The notes: a model not told the origin generated them from the letters alone. A stretch of DNA of 64,000 nt from Pseudomonas fluorescens (GCF_902497625.1 NZ_CABVGX010000022.1:31001-95000); one strand, 5' to 3'; shown: positions 28,392-38,024, counted from the first letter of the stretch. Numbers and translations are program-made.

Positions 28392-28595
28392 ATGCTCAAA
28401 ACAGTCATCGGCCTGATGCTGATTGCCACGGTTGTCAGCCTGTTCAGCGGCCTGTTTTTTCTGGTCAAGGACGACAGCAGTTCGAATCGCCTCGTCATTG
28501 CCTTGAGTGTCCGTGTGGCCCTGGCCGCCATTACCGTGGGCTTGATCGCCTGGGGATTCTTCAGCGGCCAGTTGGTGTCCCAGGTCCCCTGGTAG
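28392..28595 (+). CDS. Twin-transmembrane DUF2909 protein
   Basis: 67 aa from ATG 28392 (GGGAG 8 bases upstream); the frame is open further back but without a better start. Two hydrophobic helices (about 2-22 and 34-56) are joined by a short charged loop (KDDSSSNR). It is read against the direction of the surrounding cox genes, between SURF1 and coxC, as PA0109 is. A possible small membrane assembly factor; function unknown. Confidence 0.8.
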   Translation: MLKTVIGLMLIATVVSLFSGLFFLVKDDSSSNRLVIALSVRVALAAITVGLIAWGFFSGQLVSQVPW

Positions 28596-28635
28596 CTGCA
28601 ACTTGCGGCTTGGAGCTTGCGGCTTGCAGCTGCTT

Positions 28636-29523
28636 CTAAAGCACATAAACAAAGAAGAACAAGCCGATCCACACCACGTCCACGAAGTGCCAATACCAGC
28701 TCGCCGCCTCGAAGCCAAACTGGTGCTCATTGTCAAAGTGCCCGCGCAGAATGCGCATCAGCATCACGAACAGAATGATGGTGCCGATGGTCACGTGGGC
28801 GCCGTGGAAGCCGGTGAGCATGAAGAAGGTCGCGCCGTAAATGCCGGAACCCAGGGTCAGGCCCAGCTCTTTATAGGCGTGCACATATTCTTCGACCTGG
28901 AAGCCGAGGAACGCGCAGCCCAGCAAAACGGTAACGGCCAGCCAGAGTTTCAGCGCACCGCGATGGCCTTTTTTCAGGGCGTGGTGGGCGAAAGTAATGG
29001 TTACGCTGGAGCTCACCAGCAACACCGTGTTGAGTAGCGGCAAGCCCCACGGGCTGATGACATCCTTGGGTGCAGGGAATAGTTTCGGGTCCGGGTTGTT
29101 CAGCAGCGGCCAGGTGAACTCGAATGCCGGCCAGAGCATGTGCGCCACGCCCTTGGGCCCTTCACCCCCCAACGCCGGACCGGCGAGTACGCGCACATAA
29201 AACAACGCGCCGAAGAAGGCGAAAAAGAACATCACCTCGGAGAAAATGAACCAACCCATGCCCCAGCGGAACGAGCGATCCATTTGCGGGCTGTACAAGC
29301 CCTGACGGCTCTCCTTGATCACAGTGCCGAACCAGCCGAACAACATGTATGCGACCAGCAGGCTGCCGACGAAGAAAATCAACGGGCCATTGGACTCCGG
29401 GCGGGCGGCCTTCAGATCATTGAACCAGGTCGCCAGGCCAAACACCGTGGTGAACAGGCCAATCGTGGCGATGATTGGCCATTTGCTCTGCGCCGGGACG
29501 TAATAATGCTCATGAGTTGCCAT
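28636..29523 (-). CDS. coxC: Cytochrome c oxidase subunit III
   Basis: 295 aa with seven predicted helices and subunit III signatures (AHHALKKGHRGALK, FMLTGFHGAHVTIG, YWHFVDVVWIGLF near the end). It stabilises the proton-pumping core of the aa3-type enzyme. It follows ctaG by 25 bases. Confidence 0.96.
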   Translation of the reverse strand: MATHEHYYVPAQSKWPIIATIGLFTTVFGLATWFNDLKAARPESNGPLIFFVGSLLVAYMLFGWFGTVIKESRQGLYSPQMDRSFRWGMGWFIFSEVMFFFAFFGALFYVRVLAGPALGGEGPKGVAHMLWPAFEFTWPLLNNPDPKLFPAPKDVISPWGLPLLNTVLLVSSSVTITFAHHALKKGHRGALKLWLAVTVLLGCAFLGFQVEEYVHAYKELGLTLGSGIYGATFFMLTGFHGAHVTIGTIILFVMLMRILRGHFDNEHQFGFEAASWYWHFVDVVWIGLFFFVYVL

Positions 29524-29548
29524 TTATTGTTCTCCTTATCGGGCACGC

Positions 29549-30100
29549 TCAGCCGCCAGTGTTGACTGCTACCGGAGGATGTCGGGCAGTGATATCGAAC
29601 AGCGTGTAGGACAGCGTTAGGTGCTTCACTTCCTTGGGCATGTCGCGATCGACGATGAACCGCACAGGCATCTCGATCCGCTCACCGGGTTGCAACACTT
29701 GTTGGGTGAAGCAGAAACATTCGGTCTTGTGAAAATAGGCGGCGGCGTTGCTCGGCGCGATGCTCGGCACGGCCTGGGCACTCATTGGCTTATCGGTGGG
29801 GTTGTGGGCGATGAAGACCATCTCGTTGACTGCACCGGGATTGGCGGTCAGCTCATCGCTCTTTGGGTAGAAATTCCACGTCATGTCGGCGGAGTTGGTC
29901 GACAGAAACTGCACGCGCACCTGGCGCGAGGTGTCGACCGTCTGTTCGCCCTCATACTGCCCGCCGGTCTTGCCGTTGATGCCGAACGCCTTGCACATCA
30001 CGTCGTAGATCGGCACCAGGGCAAAACCAAAGATGAACATGGCCACCACCACAAGCAGCAGGCGCGTGACGAGTTTTTTCAACGAGATTGAATCAGTCAT
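29549..30100 (-). CDS. ctaG: CtaG/Cox11 copper chaperone for CuB
   Basis: 183 aa: one N-terminal helix (about 10-30), then a periplasmic Ig-like domain with the copper-binding CFCFTQQ. It inserts CuB into subunit I. It lies between coxA and coxC. An unusually long spacer holding a REP pair separates it from coxA. Confidence 0.95.
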   Translation of the reverse strand: MTDSISLKKLVTRLLLVVVAMFIFGFALVPIYDVMCKAFGINGKTGGQYEGEQTVDTSRQVRVQFLSTNSADMTWNFYPKSDELTANPGAVNEMVFIAHNPTDKPMSAQAVPSIAPSNAAAYFHKTECFCFTQQVLQPGERIEMPVRFIVDRDMPKEVKHLTLSYTLFDITARHPPVAVNTGG

Positions 30101-30126
30101 GATTCCATATCCTCAACACTAACCCC

Positions 30127-30205
30127 TGTAGGAGTGAGCCTGCTCGCGATAGCGGTGTACCTGGCACACCGCATCGAGTTCATCGCGAGCAGGCTCACTC
30201 CCACA
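30127..30205. repeat. REP pair inside the cox cluster (coxA-ctaG gap)
   Basis: Arms GGAGTGAGCCTGCTCGCGAT and ATCGCGAGCAGGCTCACTCC form a long hairpin between two genes of the same direction. It is likely to lower downstream expression or protect the coxBA mRNA. Confidence 0.85.
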
Positions 30206-30218
30206 AAGGCATAGCGTT

Positions 30219-31805
30219 TCATTTCACTTCCGGCGGCGTGGTGAAGGTGTGATACGGCGCCGGCGATGGCACGCTCCACTCCAGACCTTCCGCGCCATCC
30301 CACGGCTTGGCTGGTGCAGGTGCGCCGCCGCGGATGGTCTTGATCACGATGAACAGGAAGAAGATCTGCGTGGCACCGAACAGAAAAGCGCCGATCGAGG
30401 AGACCATGTTGAAATCGGCGAATTGCAGGTTGTAGTCCGGGATCCGCCGCGGCATGCCGGCCAGGCCGACAAAGTGCATGGGGAAGAACGCCATGTTCAT
30501 GCCGATGAAGGACAGCCAGAAATGCAGTTTGCCGAGGGTTTCGTCATACATGTGGCCGGTCCATTTCGGCAGCCAGTAATAGGCCGACGCAAAAATCCCG
30601 AAAATTGCTCCGGGCACCAGCACGTAGTGAAAGTGCGCGACCACAAAGTATGTGTCCTGATACTGGAAATCCGCCGGGGCGATGGCCAGCATCAGGCCGG
30701 AGAAACCGCCGATGGAGAACAGAATCACGAACGCCACGGCAAACAGCATCGGCGTCTCGAAAGTCAGCGAGCCCTGCCACATGGTGCTGGCCCAGTTGAA
30801 CACTTTCACCCCGGTGGGCACCGCGATCAGCATGGTTGCGTACATGAAGAACAATTCGCCCACCAGCGGAATGCCGACCACGAACATGTGGTGCGCCCAA
30901 ACGATGAACGAAAGGAACGCGATCGCCGCCGTGGCGTAGACCATTGAGGTGTAGCCGAACAACGGCTTGCGCGAAAACGCCGGAATAATCGAGCTCACCG
31001 CGCCGAAGGCCGGCAGGATCATGATGTACACCTCGGGGTGGCCGAAGAACCAGAACACATGCTGGAACAACACCGGATCACCACCACCGGCGGCACTGAA
31101 AAAACTGGTGCCGAAGTGGATGTCCATCAGCATCATCGTCACGCACCCGGCCAGCACCGGCATCACTGCGATCAGCAGGAACGCAGTAATCAGCCAGGTC
31201 CAGACGAACAGCGGCATTTTCATCAACGTCATGCCGGGGGCGCGCAGGTTGAGAATGGTCGCGACCACGTTGATCGCGCCCATGATCGAACTGATGCCCA
31301 TCAGGTGGATGGCAAAGATGAAGAACGTCACGCTTTCCGGGGCGTAAGTCGTTGATAGCGGCGCGTAGAACGTCCAGCCAAAGTTCGGCCCGCCACCGGC
31401 GGTAAACAAGGTCGAAATCAACATCCCGAATGCCGCCGGCAACAGCCAGAAACTAAAGTTGTTCATGCGCGGCAGGGCCATGTCCGGCGCGCCGATCATC
31501 AGCGGGATCATCCAGTTGGCCAGCCCGACAAAGGCTGGCATCACCGCACCGAACACCATGATCAAGCCGTGCATGGTGGTCATCTGGTTGAAGAATTCCG
31601 GCTGGACGATTTGCAGTCCGGGCTGGAACAGTTCGGCGCGGATCACCATGGCAAACGAGCCGCCGAGCAGGAACATGGTGAACGCGAACCACAAATACAG
31701 CGTGCCAATATCCTTGTGGTTGGTCGTCAGGACCCAGCGCATCAGGCCTTTCGCTGGGCCGTGGGCGTGTTCGACATGACCGTGGTCATCGATGACGGCG
31801 CTCAT
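30219..31805 (-). CDS. coxA: Cytochrome c oxidase subunit I (aa3 type)
   Basis: 528 aa from ATG 31805 (AGGAGA upstream); an earlier in-frame start at 31850 is rejected. There are twelve helices. The low-spin haem His is in TTMHGLIM, the cross-linked His-Tyr in FGHPEVYIMILP, CuB histidines in WAHHMF, and haem a/a3 ligands in VAHFHYVL. It is the catalytic, proton-pumping subunit. Confidence 0.97.
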   Translation of the reverse strand: MSAVIDDHGHVEHAHGPAKGLMRWVLTTNHKDIGTLYLWFAFTMFLLGGSFAMVIRAELFQPGLQIVQPEFFNQMTTMHGLIMVFGAVMPAFVGLANWMIPLMIGAPDMALPRMNNFSFWLLPAAFGMLISTLFTAGGGPNFGWTFYAPLSTTYAPESVTFFIFAIHLMGISSIMGAINVVATILNLRAPGMTLMKMPLFVWTWLITAFLLIAVMPVLAGCVTMMLMDIHFGTSFFSAAGGGDPVLFQHVFWFFGHPEVYIMILPAFGAVSSIIPAFSRKPLFGYTSMVYATAAIAFLSFIVWAHHMFVVGIPLVGELFFMYATMLIAVPTGVKVFNWASTMWQGSLTFETPMLFAVAFVILFSIGGFSGLMLAIAPADFQYQDTYFVVAHFHYVLVPGAIFGIFASAYYWLPKWTGHMYDETLGKLHFWLSFIGMNMAFFPMHFVGLAGMPRRIPDYNLQFADFNMVSSIGAFLFGATQIFFLFIVIKTIRGGAPAPAKPWDGAEGLEWSVPSPAPYHTFTTPPEVK

Positions 31806-31887
31806 GGCTTGTCTCCTGTAAACAGATGGGCTGGGCAGGCCGGGGCGCATTGGCCCGACCGGTTCCTGAGGTGCGCAATGGACCGGG

Positions 31888-33015
31888 TCATTTGCTTTCC
31901 GCCTGTTTCAGTTCCAACACTTCCTTCGGCGTGACCATGTCACCCTTGTTGTTGCCCCAGGCGTTGCGTTCGTATGTCACGACAGCCGCGATATCGACTT
32001 CCGAGAGCTGCTTGCCGAACGCCGCCATCGACGTGCCGGGCTTGCCGTGGAAGACAATATTCAAGTGATCCTTGATCGGGCCGGTGGCAATTTTCGAGCC
32101 TTTGAGCGCCGGGAACATCGGCGGCAGCCCCTGACCTTCAGCCTGGTGACAAGCCACGCAAGTGGTGTGATAGACCTTGTCGCCGCGCTCCTTGAGTTCG
32201 TCGAGGGTCCACTCCTTGCTGGTCAGCTCCTTCAGCTGCGCAGCTTCAGCCTTGCGCTCGCCGAGCCATTTTTCGTAATCGGCCTGTTCCTTGACCTCGA
32301 CCACGATCGGCATGAAGCCGTGATCCTTGCCGCACAGCTCGGCACACTGGCCGCGGTAGATCCCGGGTTTTTCGACCCGGGTCCAGGCTTCATTGACGAA
32401 CCCGGGAATGGCATCGCGTTTGACCGCAAAGGCCGGTACCCACCAAGAGTGGATCACGTCGGCGGAGGTCACCAGGAAGCGCACTTTGGCGCCGATCGGC
32501 AGCACCAGCGGCTTGTCGACCTCGAGCAAATAGTGCTCGCCCTTGGCTTCCTTGTTGTGGATCTGATCGGCGGGGGTGGTCAGGTTGCTGAAAAATTCGA
32601 CGTCCTGACCCAGGTATTTGTAGTGCCACTTCCACTGATAGCCCGTGACCTGGATATCGATATCCGGCTCGCTGCTGTCATACATCTGGATCAGGGTCGC
32701 TGTCGCAGGCACCGCCATGACCACCAGAATCAATAGGGGCACGATGGTCCAGAGCACTTCTACGGTCGTGTTTTCATGAAATTTTGCGGCCACCTGCCCG
32801 GTCGAGCGACGGTGGAGAATCATCGACCAGAACATGGCGCCGAAGACGATGATGCCGATCACCACACAGATCCAGAAAATGATCATGTGCAGGTCAAATA
32901 CTGCGTGACTGATTTCAGTCGCTCCCGGCGCCATATTCACAGTCCATGCGGCGTGCGCAGGGCTGAAAATTGACCACAACAGGAGGCCCATCCAGACATG
33001 TGGATGTCGCATCAT
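31888..33015 (-). CDS. coxB: Cytochrome c oxidase subunit II with fused cytochrome c
   Basis: 375 aa. Signal peptide (1-22), two helices, and a CuA domain with CAELCGKDHGFM plus the aromatic region YQWKWHYKY. A C-terminal cytochrome c domain has CVACH (about residue 290) and an axial-Met-containing tail, so the enzyme is of caa3 character. It is the first gene of the leftward cox cluster, 82 bases before coxA. It accepts electrons from soluble cytochromes such as c4/c5. Confidence 0.96.
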   Translation of the reverse strand: MMRHPHVWMGLLLWSIFSPAHAAWTVNMAPGATEISHAVFDLHMIIFWICVVIGIIVFGAMFWSMILHRRSTGQVAAKFHENTTVEVLWTIVPLLILVVMAVPATATLIQMYDSSEPDIDIQVTGYQWKWHYKYLGQDVEFFSNLTTPADQIHNKEAKGEHYLLEVDKPLVLPIGAKVRFLVTSADVIHSWWVPAFAVKRDAIPGFVNEAWTRVEKPGIYRGQCAELCGKDHGFMPIVVEVKEQADYEKWLGERKAEAAQLKELTSKEWTLDELKERGDKVYHTTCVACHQAEGQGLPPMFPALKGSKIATGPIKDHLNIVFHGKPGTSMAAFGKQLSEVDIAAVVTYERNAWGNNKGDMVTPKEVLELKQAESK

Positions 33016-33385
33016 TGCGGGTTCCCCTTATCGTTCTTGTTATCCCGCCGGCTTTCACCTGCGGCAAGGGAGCGGCTGTCTCAGACTACGAACTTGATTG
33101 CCGGGCCTTGCTGCGTGTGCAGTCGGGCGTCATCAGCTAACTCCATTCCAACCCGAGTATAGACAGCGACCGGCTCCTCGCAATGTGGCCGCGCAAATGA
33201 TCTGCAATGCCTGAGACTTGCGCTCAAGGTCACGAATGGAGAAGGATGCAGACGAGTGGCGGCAAATGGATATAACGGAGATGTCTCAAGGATGAAACAA
33301 TTATGACAAATGCGTCTTAGCATTTTTCGTAAGCCAGCTAAGTTATGTCTTTCCTATTTCATTGCCTTTGTTTCCTGGAGTTTTC
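33016..33385. other. Divergent promoter region, coxB / PA0104-like gene
   Basis: 370 bases without a credible gene between two divergent genes. The part near 33265-33380 is AT-rich (ATGGATATAACGG; AATTATGACAAATG) and probably holds the promoters. No clear terminator, repeat or riboswitch was seen. Confidence 0.6.
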
Positions 33386-34036
33386 ATGAACACCGCCGCA
33401 TTGCGCGAGCAGATCCAAAAAGCCCAAAAACACGAAGCCGAGACCGGCCTGTTAACCCGTCAGCTGGAAAGCAAACTGCCTCATCTACACCCTTCGATCC
33501 AATTACCGGAAGCCGATGCCAGTGGCGTGCTGTCGCGTTTTGTCGCCGCTTACATCGATGAAGTGCCTGATCTGCTGGATGCGGCCAATGAAGTGGCAAA
33601 GGAAGCGGGCATCGAATCGCAGATCAGACCGGTGCTGAAAATCGCCGAGCAATATTTCCTTCAACCACCGACTATCATGACCGGTCACGTCGGTCTCGAC
33701 GGCCTGCTGGATGAAGCGTACCTGGCGCATCGATTTGTTGAAGAGGTCAACGACCTGTACATCAAACATTTTGGCCAGCCGTTGATCCCATTGGACATGA
33801 CGGTGGCCAATCTGATTGCTCACCAGTTGATCGGCGAAGAGTTCGCCAACCAGCTCGATGAGGCCGTGCATCACGCAGTAGACCAAATGCTCGACGACGA
33901 GAGCTTTGCGCTGGAGTCGGTGGAAGCCTACCGTGACAAACTGAGCAGCCCCGACACTGGTGCCGCGTGGAAACGCTGGCCGTGCATGTCGCGCCGTTTG
34001 GGAGTGGGTCTGGAGCTGGATCAGCCGGCTGCCTGA
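33386..34036 (+). CDS. Conserved hypothetical protein (PA0104-like)
   Basis: 216 aa from ATG 33386 (TGGAG 6 bases upstream). It appears soluble and largely helical, acidic in the middle (VDQMLDDESFALESVEAY), with no signal peptide or known catalytic motif. It is divergent from coxB, the position of PA0104 relative to PA0105. I do not recognise the family. Confidence 0.75.
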   Translation: MNTAALREQIQKAQKHEAETGLLTRQLESKLPHLHPSIQLPEADASGVLSRFVAAYIDEVPDLLDAANEVAKEAGIESQIRPVLKIAEQYFLQPPTIMTGHVGLDGLLDEAYLAHRFVEEVNDLYIKHFGQPLIPLDMTVANLIAHQLIGEEFANQLDEAVHHAVDQMLDDESFALESVEAYRDKLSSPDTGAAWKRWPCMSRRLGVGLELDQPAA

Positions 34037-34059
34037 CATTCAGGACTACCGATACCCCT

Positions 34060-34147
34060 GTGGGAGCGGGCTTGCTCGCGAATGCGGTCGATCATTCAAC
34101 GTTGATGTCGACTGACACTTCGCTTTCGCGAGCAAGCCCGCTCCCAC
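34060..34147. repeat. REP pair between PA0104-like gene and SulP gene
   Basis: TGTGGGAGCGGGCTTGCTCG and CGAGCAAGCCCGCTCCCACC face each other across about 45 bases, in a convergent gap. Confidence 0.85.
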
Positions 34148-34161
34148 CATCCATTTGTTTT

Positions 34162-35688
34162 TTATGCCGCTGAACCGACGCCGGTGGTGGTGCGCAAACG
34201 CCCCTCCAGCCTGCGCTTCAGCCCGCGTGCCTCAATCAATAGCGTCGAACCCTTCGCCGCGTTGGCCCGTCCCCAGTCCTCCAGCAATTCCAGGCACGAA
34301 TGGTCGATGTAGCTCAGATTATTGAGCGGTACATGAACGGTCGCGCCCGCAGGAATTGTCCCTAACACTTGCGTCAACGCCGGCACTTTCAGAAAGGTTG
34401 CAGCACCCATCAGGCGCAGCTCCATCTCGCCTTCCCGGGGCAAATCGATCAGGCTTATCTTCAGTCGAGAAGCTTTCCAGGCGAGTTTTGCCAGGGTCAG
34501 ACCAAAGCCGATCAACACGCCAGTCAGCAGGTCGGTGAAGATGATTGCCAGTGCAGTTGCGGCGTAAGTGAACATCGGCATGCGCCCATAACGGCCCAGG
34601 CCGCGGAAAACTTTCAAATCGACCAGTTTGAAGCCGGTGTACACCAGAACGCCCGCCAGGCTCGCGACCGGGATGCTTTGCAGCACGCTCGACAGCAGTA
34701 ACACGAAAGCCAGCAGCCAGAGGCCGTGGAAGATCGTCGACATGCGCGTGGTGGCGCCGGCTTGCACGTTGGCCGAGCTGCGCACGATCACACCGGTCAT
34801 CGGCAGTGCGCCGAGCAGGCCGCAGAGCATGTTGCCGACTCCTTGCGCGGACAACTCCCGATCAAAATCGGAGCGCGGGCCGCTGTGCATGCGGTCTACG
34901 GCGGCCGCCGACAGTAAAGTCTCGGCGCTGGCGATAAACGCCACGGCGAAAGCGGCAATCAACAGAGTCGGGTCAGCCAGGTTGAGCAGATCCGCAGGTT
35001 TCAACCAATCGATGGCTTCTGTGAGATTCGCAGGCACTTCCACACGTTTTACCTGCAGTGCCAGCACCAGGCTGGCGATGGTCGCCAGCCCGACACCGAG
35101 CAAGGCTCCGGGCACAAAGCGTAAAGAGTGCGGGCGCAGTTTTTCCCAGAGATACATCACGGCGATGGTCGACAAGCCGAGCAGACCGGCCTGCCAGCCA
35201 AATGACGGCAATGCCTGAGCTACGGCCGCCGGGAATGCGGTCAGATTATCCAGCCCCGATGGCTTGGGCACTGCATCAAGCATCACATGCACTTGGGATA
35301 GCACTATCAGCACGCCGATCCCGGCCAGCATGCCGTAAACCACCGCAGGTGCCGTCACGCGAAACCAGCAGCCCAGTTTCAGGCGCCCGGCGATCAGTTG
35401 CAGGAAACCCGCCAGCAGCAGAATCGGCCCGAGCATGTCGATCCCATGCTGGCGTACCAGTTCGAATACCAGCACGGCCAGGCCTGCGGCCGGCCCACTG
35501 ACCTGAAGTGGCGACCCGGCGATCCAGCCCACCACTAATCCACCGATGATGCCGGTGATCAGGCCTTTGGCTGGCGGAAGCCCCGAGGCGATTGCAATTC
35601 CCATGCACAAGGGCAGGGCGACCAGAAAGACAACCACTGAAGCCAGCAGCTCCCGTGGTAAAACAGCTTTGAGTTGCGCAGCACGCAT
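34162..35688 (-). CDS. SulP-family anion transporter with STAS domain
   Basis: 508 aa from ATG 35688 (GGGAGA upstream). It has ten or more helices in the SLC26/SulP pattern (SGPAAGLAVLVFE; SAETLLSAAAVDRMHSG; GNMLCGLLGALPMTGVI) and a C-terminal STAS domain (about 405-500, LNNLSYIDHSCLELLEDW). Annotated homologues (PA0103) are called sulfate transporters. The next gene upstream in the operon is a beta-carbonic anhydrase 92 bases away, which points to bicarbonate as the likely substrate; this is inference. Confidence 0.88.
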   Translation of the reverse strand: MRAAQLKAVLPRELLASVVVFLVALPLCMGIAIASGLPPAKGLITGIIGGLVVGWIAGSPLQVSGPAAGLAVLVFELVRQHGIDMLGPILLLAGFLQLIAGRLKLGCWFRVTAPAVVYGMLAGIGVLIVLSQVHVMLDAVPKPSGLDNLTAFPAAVAQALPSFGWQAGLLGLSTIAVMYLWEKLRPHSLRFVPGALLGVGLATIASLVLALQVKRVEVPANLTEAIDWLKPADLLNLADPTLLIAAFAVAFIASAETLLSAAAVDRMHSGPRSDFDRELSAQGVGNMLCGLLGALPMTGVIVRSSANVQAGATTRMSTIFHGLWLLAFVLLLSSVLQSIPVASLAGVLVYTGFKLVDLKVFRGLGRYGRMPMFTYAATALAIIFTDLLTGVLIGFGLTLAKLAWKASRLKISLIDLPREGEMELRLMGAATFLKVPALTQVLGTIPAGATVHVPLNNLSYIDHSCLELLEDWGRANAAKGSTLLIEARGLKRRLEGRLRTTTGVGSAA

Positions 35689-35779
35689 GATGATTCTCCC
35701 GAAATTTTCTTCAGGCATGGCAAAGCCGTGCTGCTCAATTGGCAGCCACGGCTCTACGACACTGGGTGTTTAGGAGGAT

Positions 35780-36511
35780 TTAGAAGCGCGCTTTGGGCGT
35801 CGCCACCGGAATCGGATGGCTGCCATCGAGCGGCAGGAAACAACCCTGATCCGCGTCGTAAGCTTTGATTTCGCTGGTTTCAATGCTGTAGACCCAACCA
35901 TGGATGAACAGCTGACCGCTGGCCATGCGCGATGCGACCGAGGGATGCGTGCGCAGATGTTGAAGTTGAGCGATCACATTCTCTTCGGTGAGTATGTGCA
36001 TGCTTTCGCTTTCGTTCGCGCAGTTACAGTTTTCCGAGACCATGGTTTTGGCCACTTCGGCGTGGCGCAGCCAGGCTTTGACTGTCGGCATTTTTTCCAG
36101 GCTTTGCGGGTTGAGCACCGCACGCATGGCGCCACAATCGGAATGTCCGCAAATGATGATGTGCTGCACGCCTAGCGCGAGTACCGCGTACTCGATCGCT
36201 GTCGACACACCACCGTTCATCTGTCCGTAAGGCGGCACGACGTTACCAACGTTGCGGGTGACAAACAGGTCGCCAGGGGCACTTTGGGTGATCAGTTCAG
36301 GCACGATGCGCGAATCTGCACAGGCAATGAACATCGCTCGTGGGCTCTGGGCCGTGGCGAGTTTCTTGAAAAGCTCTTCCTGCTGAGGGAAGACTTCGTG
36401 ATGAAAATGCAAAAAGCCGTCAACGATATGCTTCAGCGCTGCATCGGCGGTCTCCGCCTCTGATTGGGCTGAAGCCGACGCAGCCAACGGCTGTTTATCC
36501 TTGTCACTCAT
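35780..36511 (-). CDS. Beta-class carbonic anhydrase
   Basis: 243 aa. Zinc ligands are Cys64, His123 and Cys126 (FIACADSRIVPE and CGHSDCGAMRAV); the Asp66-Arg68 dyad is present. No export signal is visible in the polar N-terminus, so it is probably cytoplasmic. It interconverts CO2 and bicarbonate. It leads the SulP gene in the same direction (PA0102-PA0103 order), forming a likely bicarbonate uptake/hydration pair. Confidence 0.93.
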   Translation of the reverse strand: MSDKDKQPLAASASAQSEAETADAALKHIVDGFLHFHHEVFPQQEELFKKLATAQSPRAMFIACADSRIVPELITQSAPGDLFVTRNVGNVVPPYGQMNGGVSTAIEYAVLALGVQHIIICGHSDCGAMRAVLNPQSLEKMPTVKAWLRHAEVAKTMVSENCNCANESESMHILTEENVIAQLQHLRTHPSVASRMASGQLFIHGWVYSIETSEIKAYDADQGCFLPLDGSHPIPVATPKARF

Positions 36512-36754
36512 GAATTCATCCTCTTGAGCGGAGTCAGGGAAGGTTCCCTTATTGTCCGGTTGGAAGCCAGTGGCTGTTAAACAACAAGCGGGTCTTAACC
36601 TTCGACCCGTCAGTCACTCGATGAACACGGTAGCTGTCGAAACTTAACTCAAACTGAATAAACCGCTCTAGAACGTGTGTTCCAGGTCACAAAAATCGTG
36701 ACTGGCGTAGTGTCCAAGCGATATTACCGTTACTCAACGATCGGTACATTGTCC

Positions 36755-37813
36755 TTAAATCAGTGACATCTGGCGACCCGGCGGACAAAACGAATTGCAG
36801 TCCAGGTTGTAGTCTTCACGCTGATTGATCCCCAGTCGCTTTATGGCTTTGGCGAAACGTTGCGCCAACAGATCGGCAAATGGCCCTTCCCCGCGCATGC
36901 GTGTACCAAAACGGCTGTCGTAGAGTTCGCCGCTGCGGCTTTGGCGGATAAGGCTCAGCACGTGAGCGGCGCGCTGAGGGTAATGCGCCGCCAGCCATTC
37001 TTCGAACAGCGGCGCTACTTCCAGAGGCAGGCGAAGCATCATGTAGGCGGCACTCTGCGCACCGGCGGCGTGGGCTTGTGTCAGCAAACTTTCGAGTTCG
37101 CTGTCATTGATCATCGGAATCATCGGTGAACACAACACTCCGACCGGAATACCCGCCGCACGCATCACGCGAATCGCCCGCAATCGTGCCTTGGGTGCTG
37201 CTGCGCGAGGTTCGAGAATCCGCTTCAGCTCGTCGTCCAGCGTGGTCAGGCTGATCATCACAGCCACCAGGCGTTTCTCGGCGAGTTCGGTCAGCAGGTC
37301 CAGGTCCCTAAGGATCAGCGAGCCCTTGGTGACAATGGTGACCGGGTGACGATAGCGCAGCAGCACTTCGAGGGTTTTGCGGGTAATCCGGTGTTCGCGT
37401 TCGATCGGCTGATATGGATCAGTATTAGTGCCCAGTGCGATGGGTGCGCATTGATAGCCGCGTCTGCAAAGCTGTTCTTCCAGAACGTCGGCGGCGTTGG
37501 TCTTGGCGATCAGTTTCGTCTCGAAATCCAGGCCAGGTGACATGTCCCAATAGGCATGACTTGGCCGGGCATAACAGTAGATGCAGCCGTGCTCGCAGCC
37601 CCGGTAGGGATTGATTGAGCGATCAAATGGCAGATCTGGCGAACTGTTGCGGGTGATGATGGTTTTCGCTGTCTCGATGCGCACCTCGGTGCCTTGCGTC
37701 GCCGGTACTTCCTGATACCAGCCGTCGTCCTCGGCCACGGTGCGATTGGGGGCAAAGCGGTTGTGCGGATTGGTCGCTGTGCCGCGGCCGCGGGGGGGCA
37801 ATGGCGGGATCAT
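36755..37813 (-). CDS. PA0069-family radical SAM protein (SplB-like)
   Basis: 352 aa. The 4Fe-4S cluster motif is Cys73-x3-Cys77-x2-Cys80 in RGCEHGCIYCYARPSHAYW. The fold follows the spore-photoproduct-lyase-like group (LGTNTDPYQPIE; TKGSLILRDLDLL). A C-terminal Cys (DCNSFCPPG) may bind another metal. The substrate is unknown. It stands alone on the minus strand. Confidence 0.88.
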   Translation of the reverse strand: MIPPLPPRGRGTATNPHNRFAPNRTVAEDDGWYQEVPATQGTEVRIETAKTIITRNSSPDLPFDRSINPYRGCEHGCIYCYARPSHAYWDMSPGLDFETKLIAKTNAADVLEEQLCRRGYQCAPIALGTNTDPYQPIEREHRITRKTLEVLLRYRHPVTIVTKGSLILRDLDLLTELAEKRLVAVMISLTTLDDELKRILEPRAAAPKARLRAIRVMRAAGIPVGVLCSPMIPMINDSELESLLTQAHAAGAQSAAYMMLRLPLEVAPLFEEWLAAHYPQRAAHVLSLIRQSRSGELYDSRFGTRMRGEGPFADLLAQRFAKAIKRLGINQREDYNLDCNSFCPPGRQMSLI

Positions 37814-38024
37814 GAATAGAACTCTCGGGCTGTATGTAAATACAGTATCCGAGGGGCGCCAAATTGGCGAGTACCATTCGGCGCCTGCTGCCAGTACTTA
37901 AGCCTGGCGTAACTTAAAGCAATGCCGGGAAACATATAACGAATAGCGCGTGGTGATTAAGCCTTAGTAGTATCCGTTCGGCACTACCTAATACTAATTA
38001 CTTATTTTTAAATGGAATTTAATC

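Noticed and set aside
30097..30303. Possible small gene between coxA and ctaG
   Set aside because: The reading frame runs through the REP pair and into the coxA 3' end, and the resulting peptide reflects the palindrome. It does not resemble the known small oxidase assembly proteins.
19224..34147. Repeated short palindromes as a CRISPR array
   Set aside because: They are dispersed REP pairs in single intergenic gaps with no regular spacers and no cas genes.
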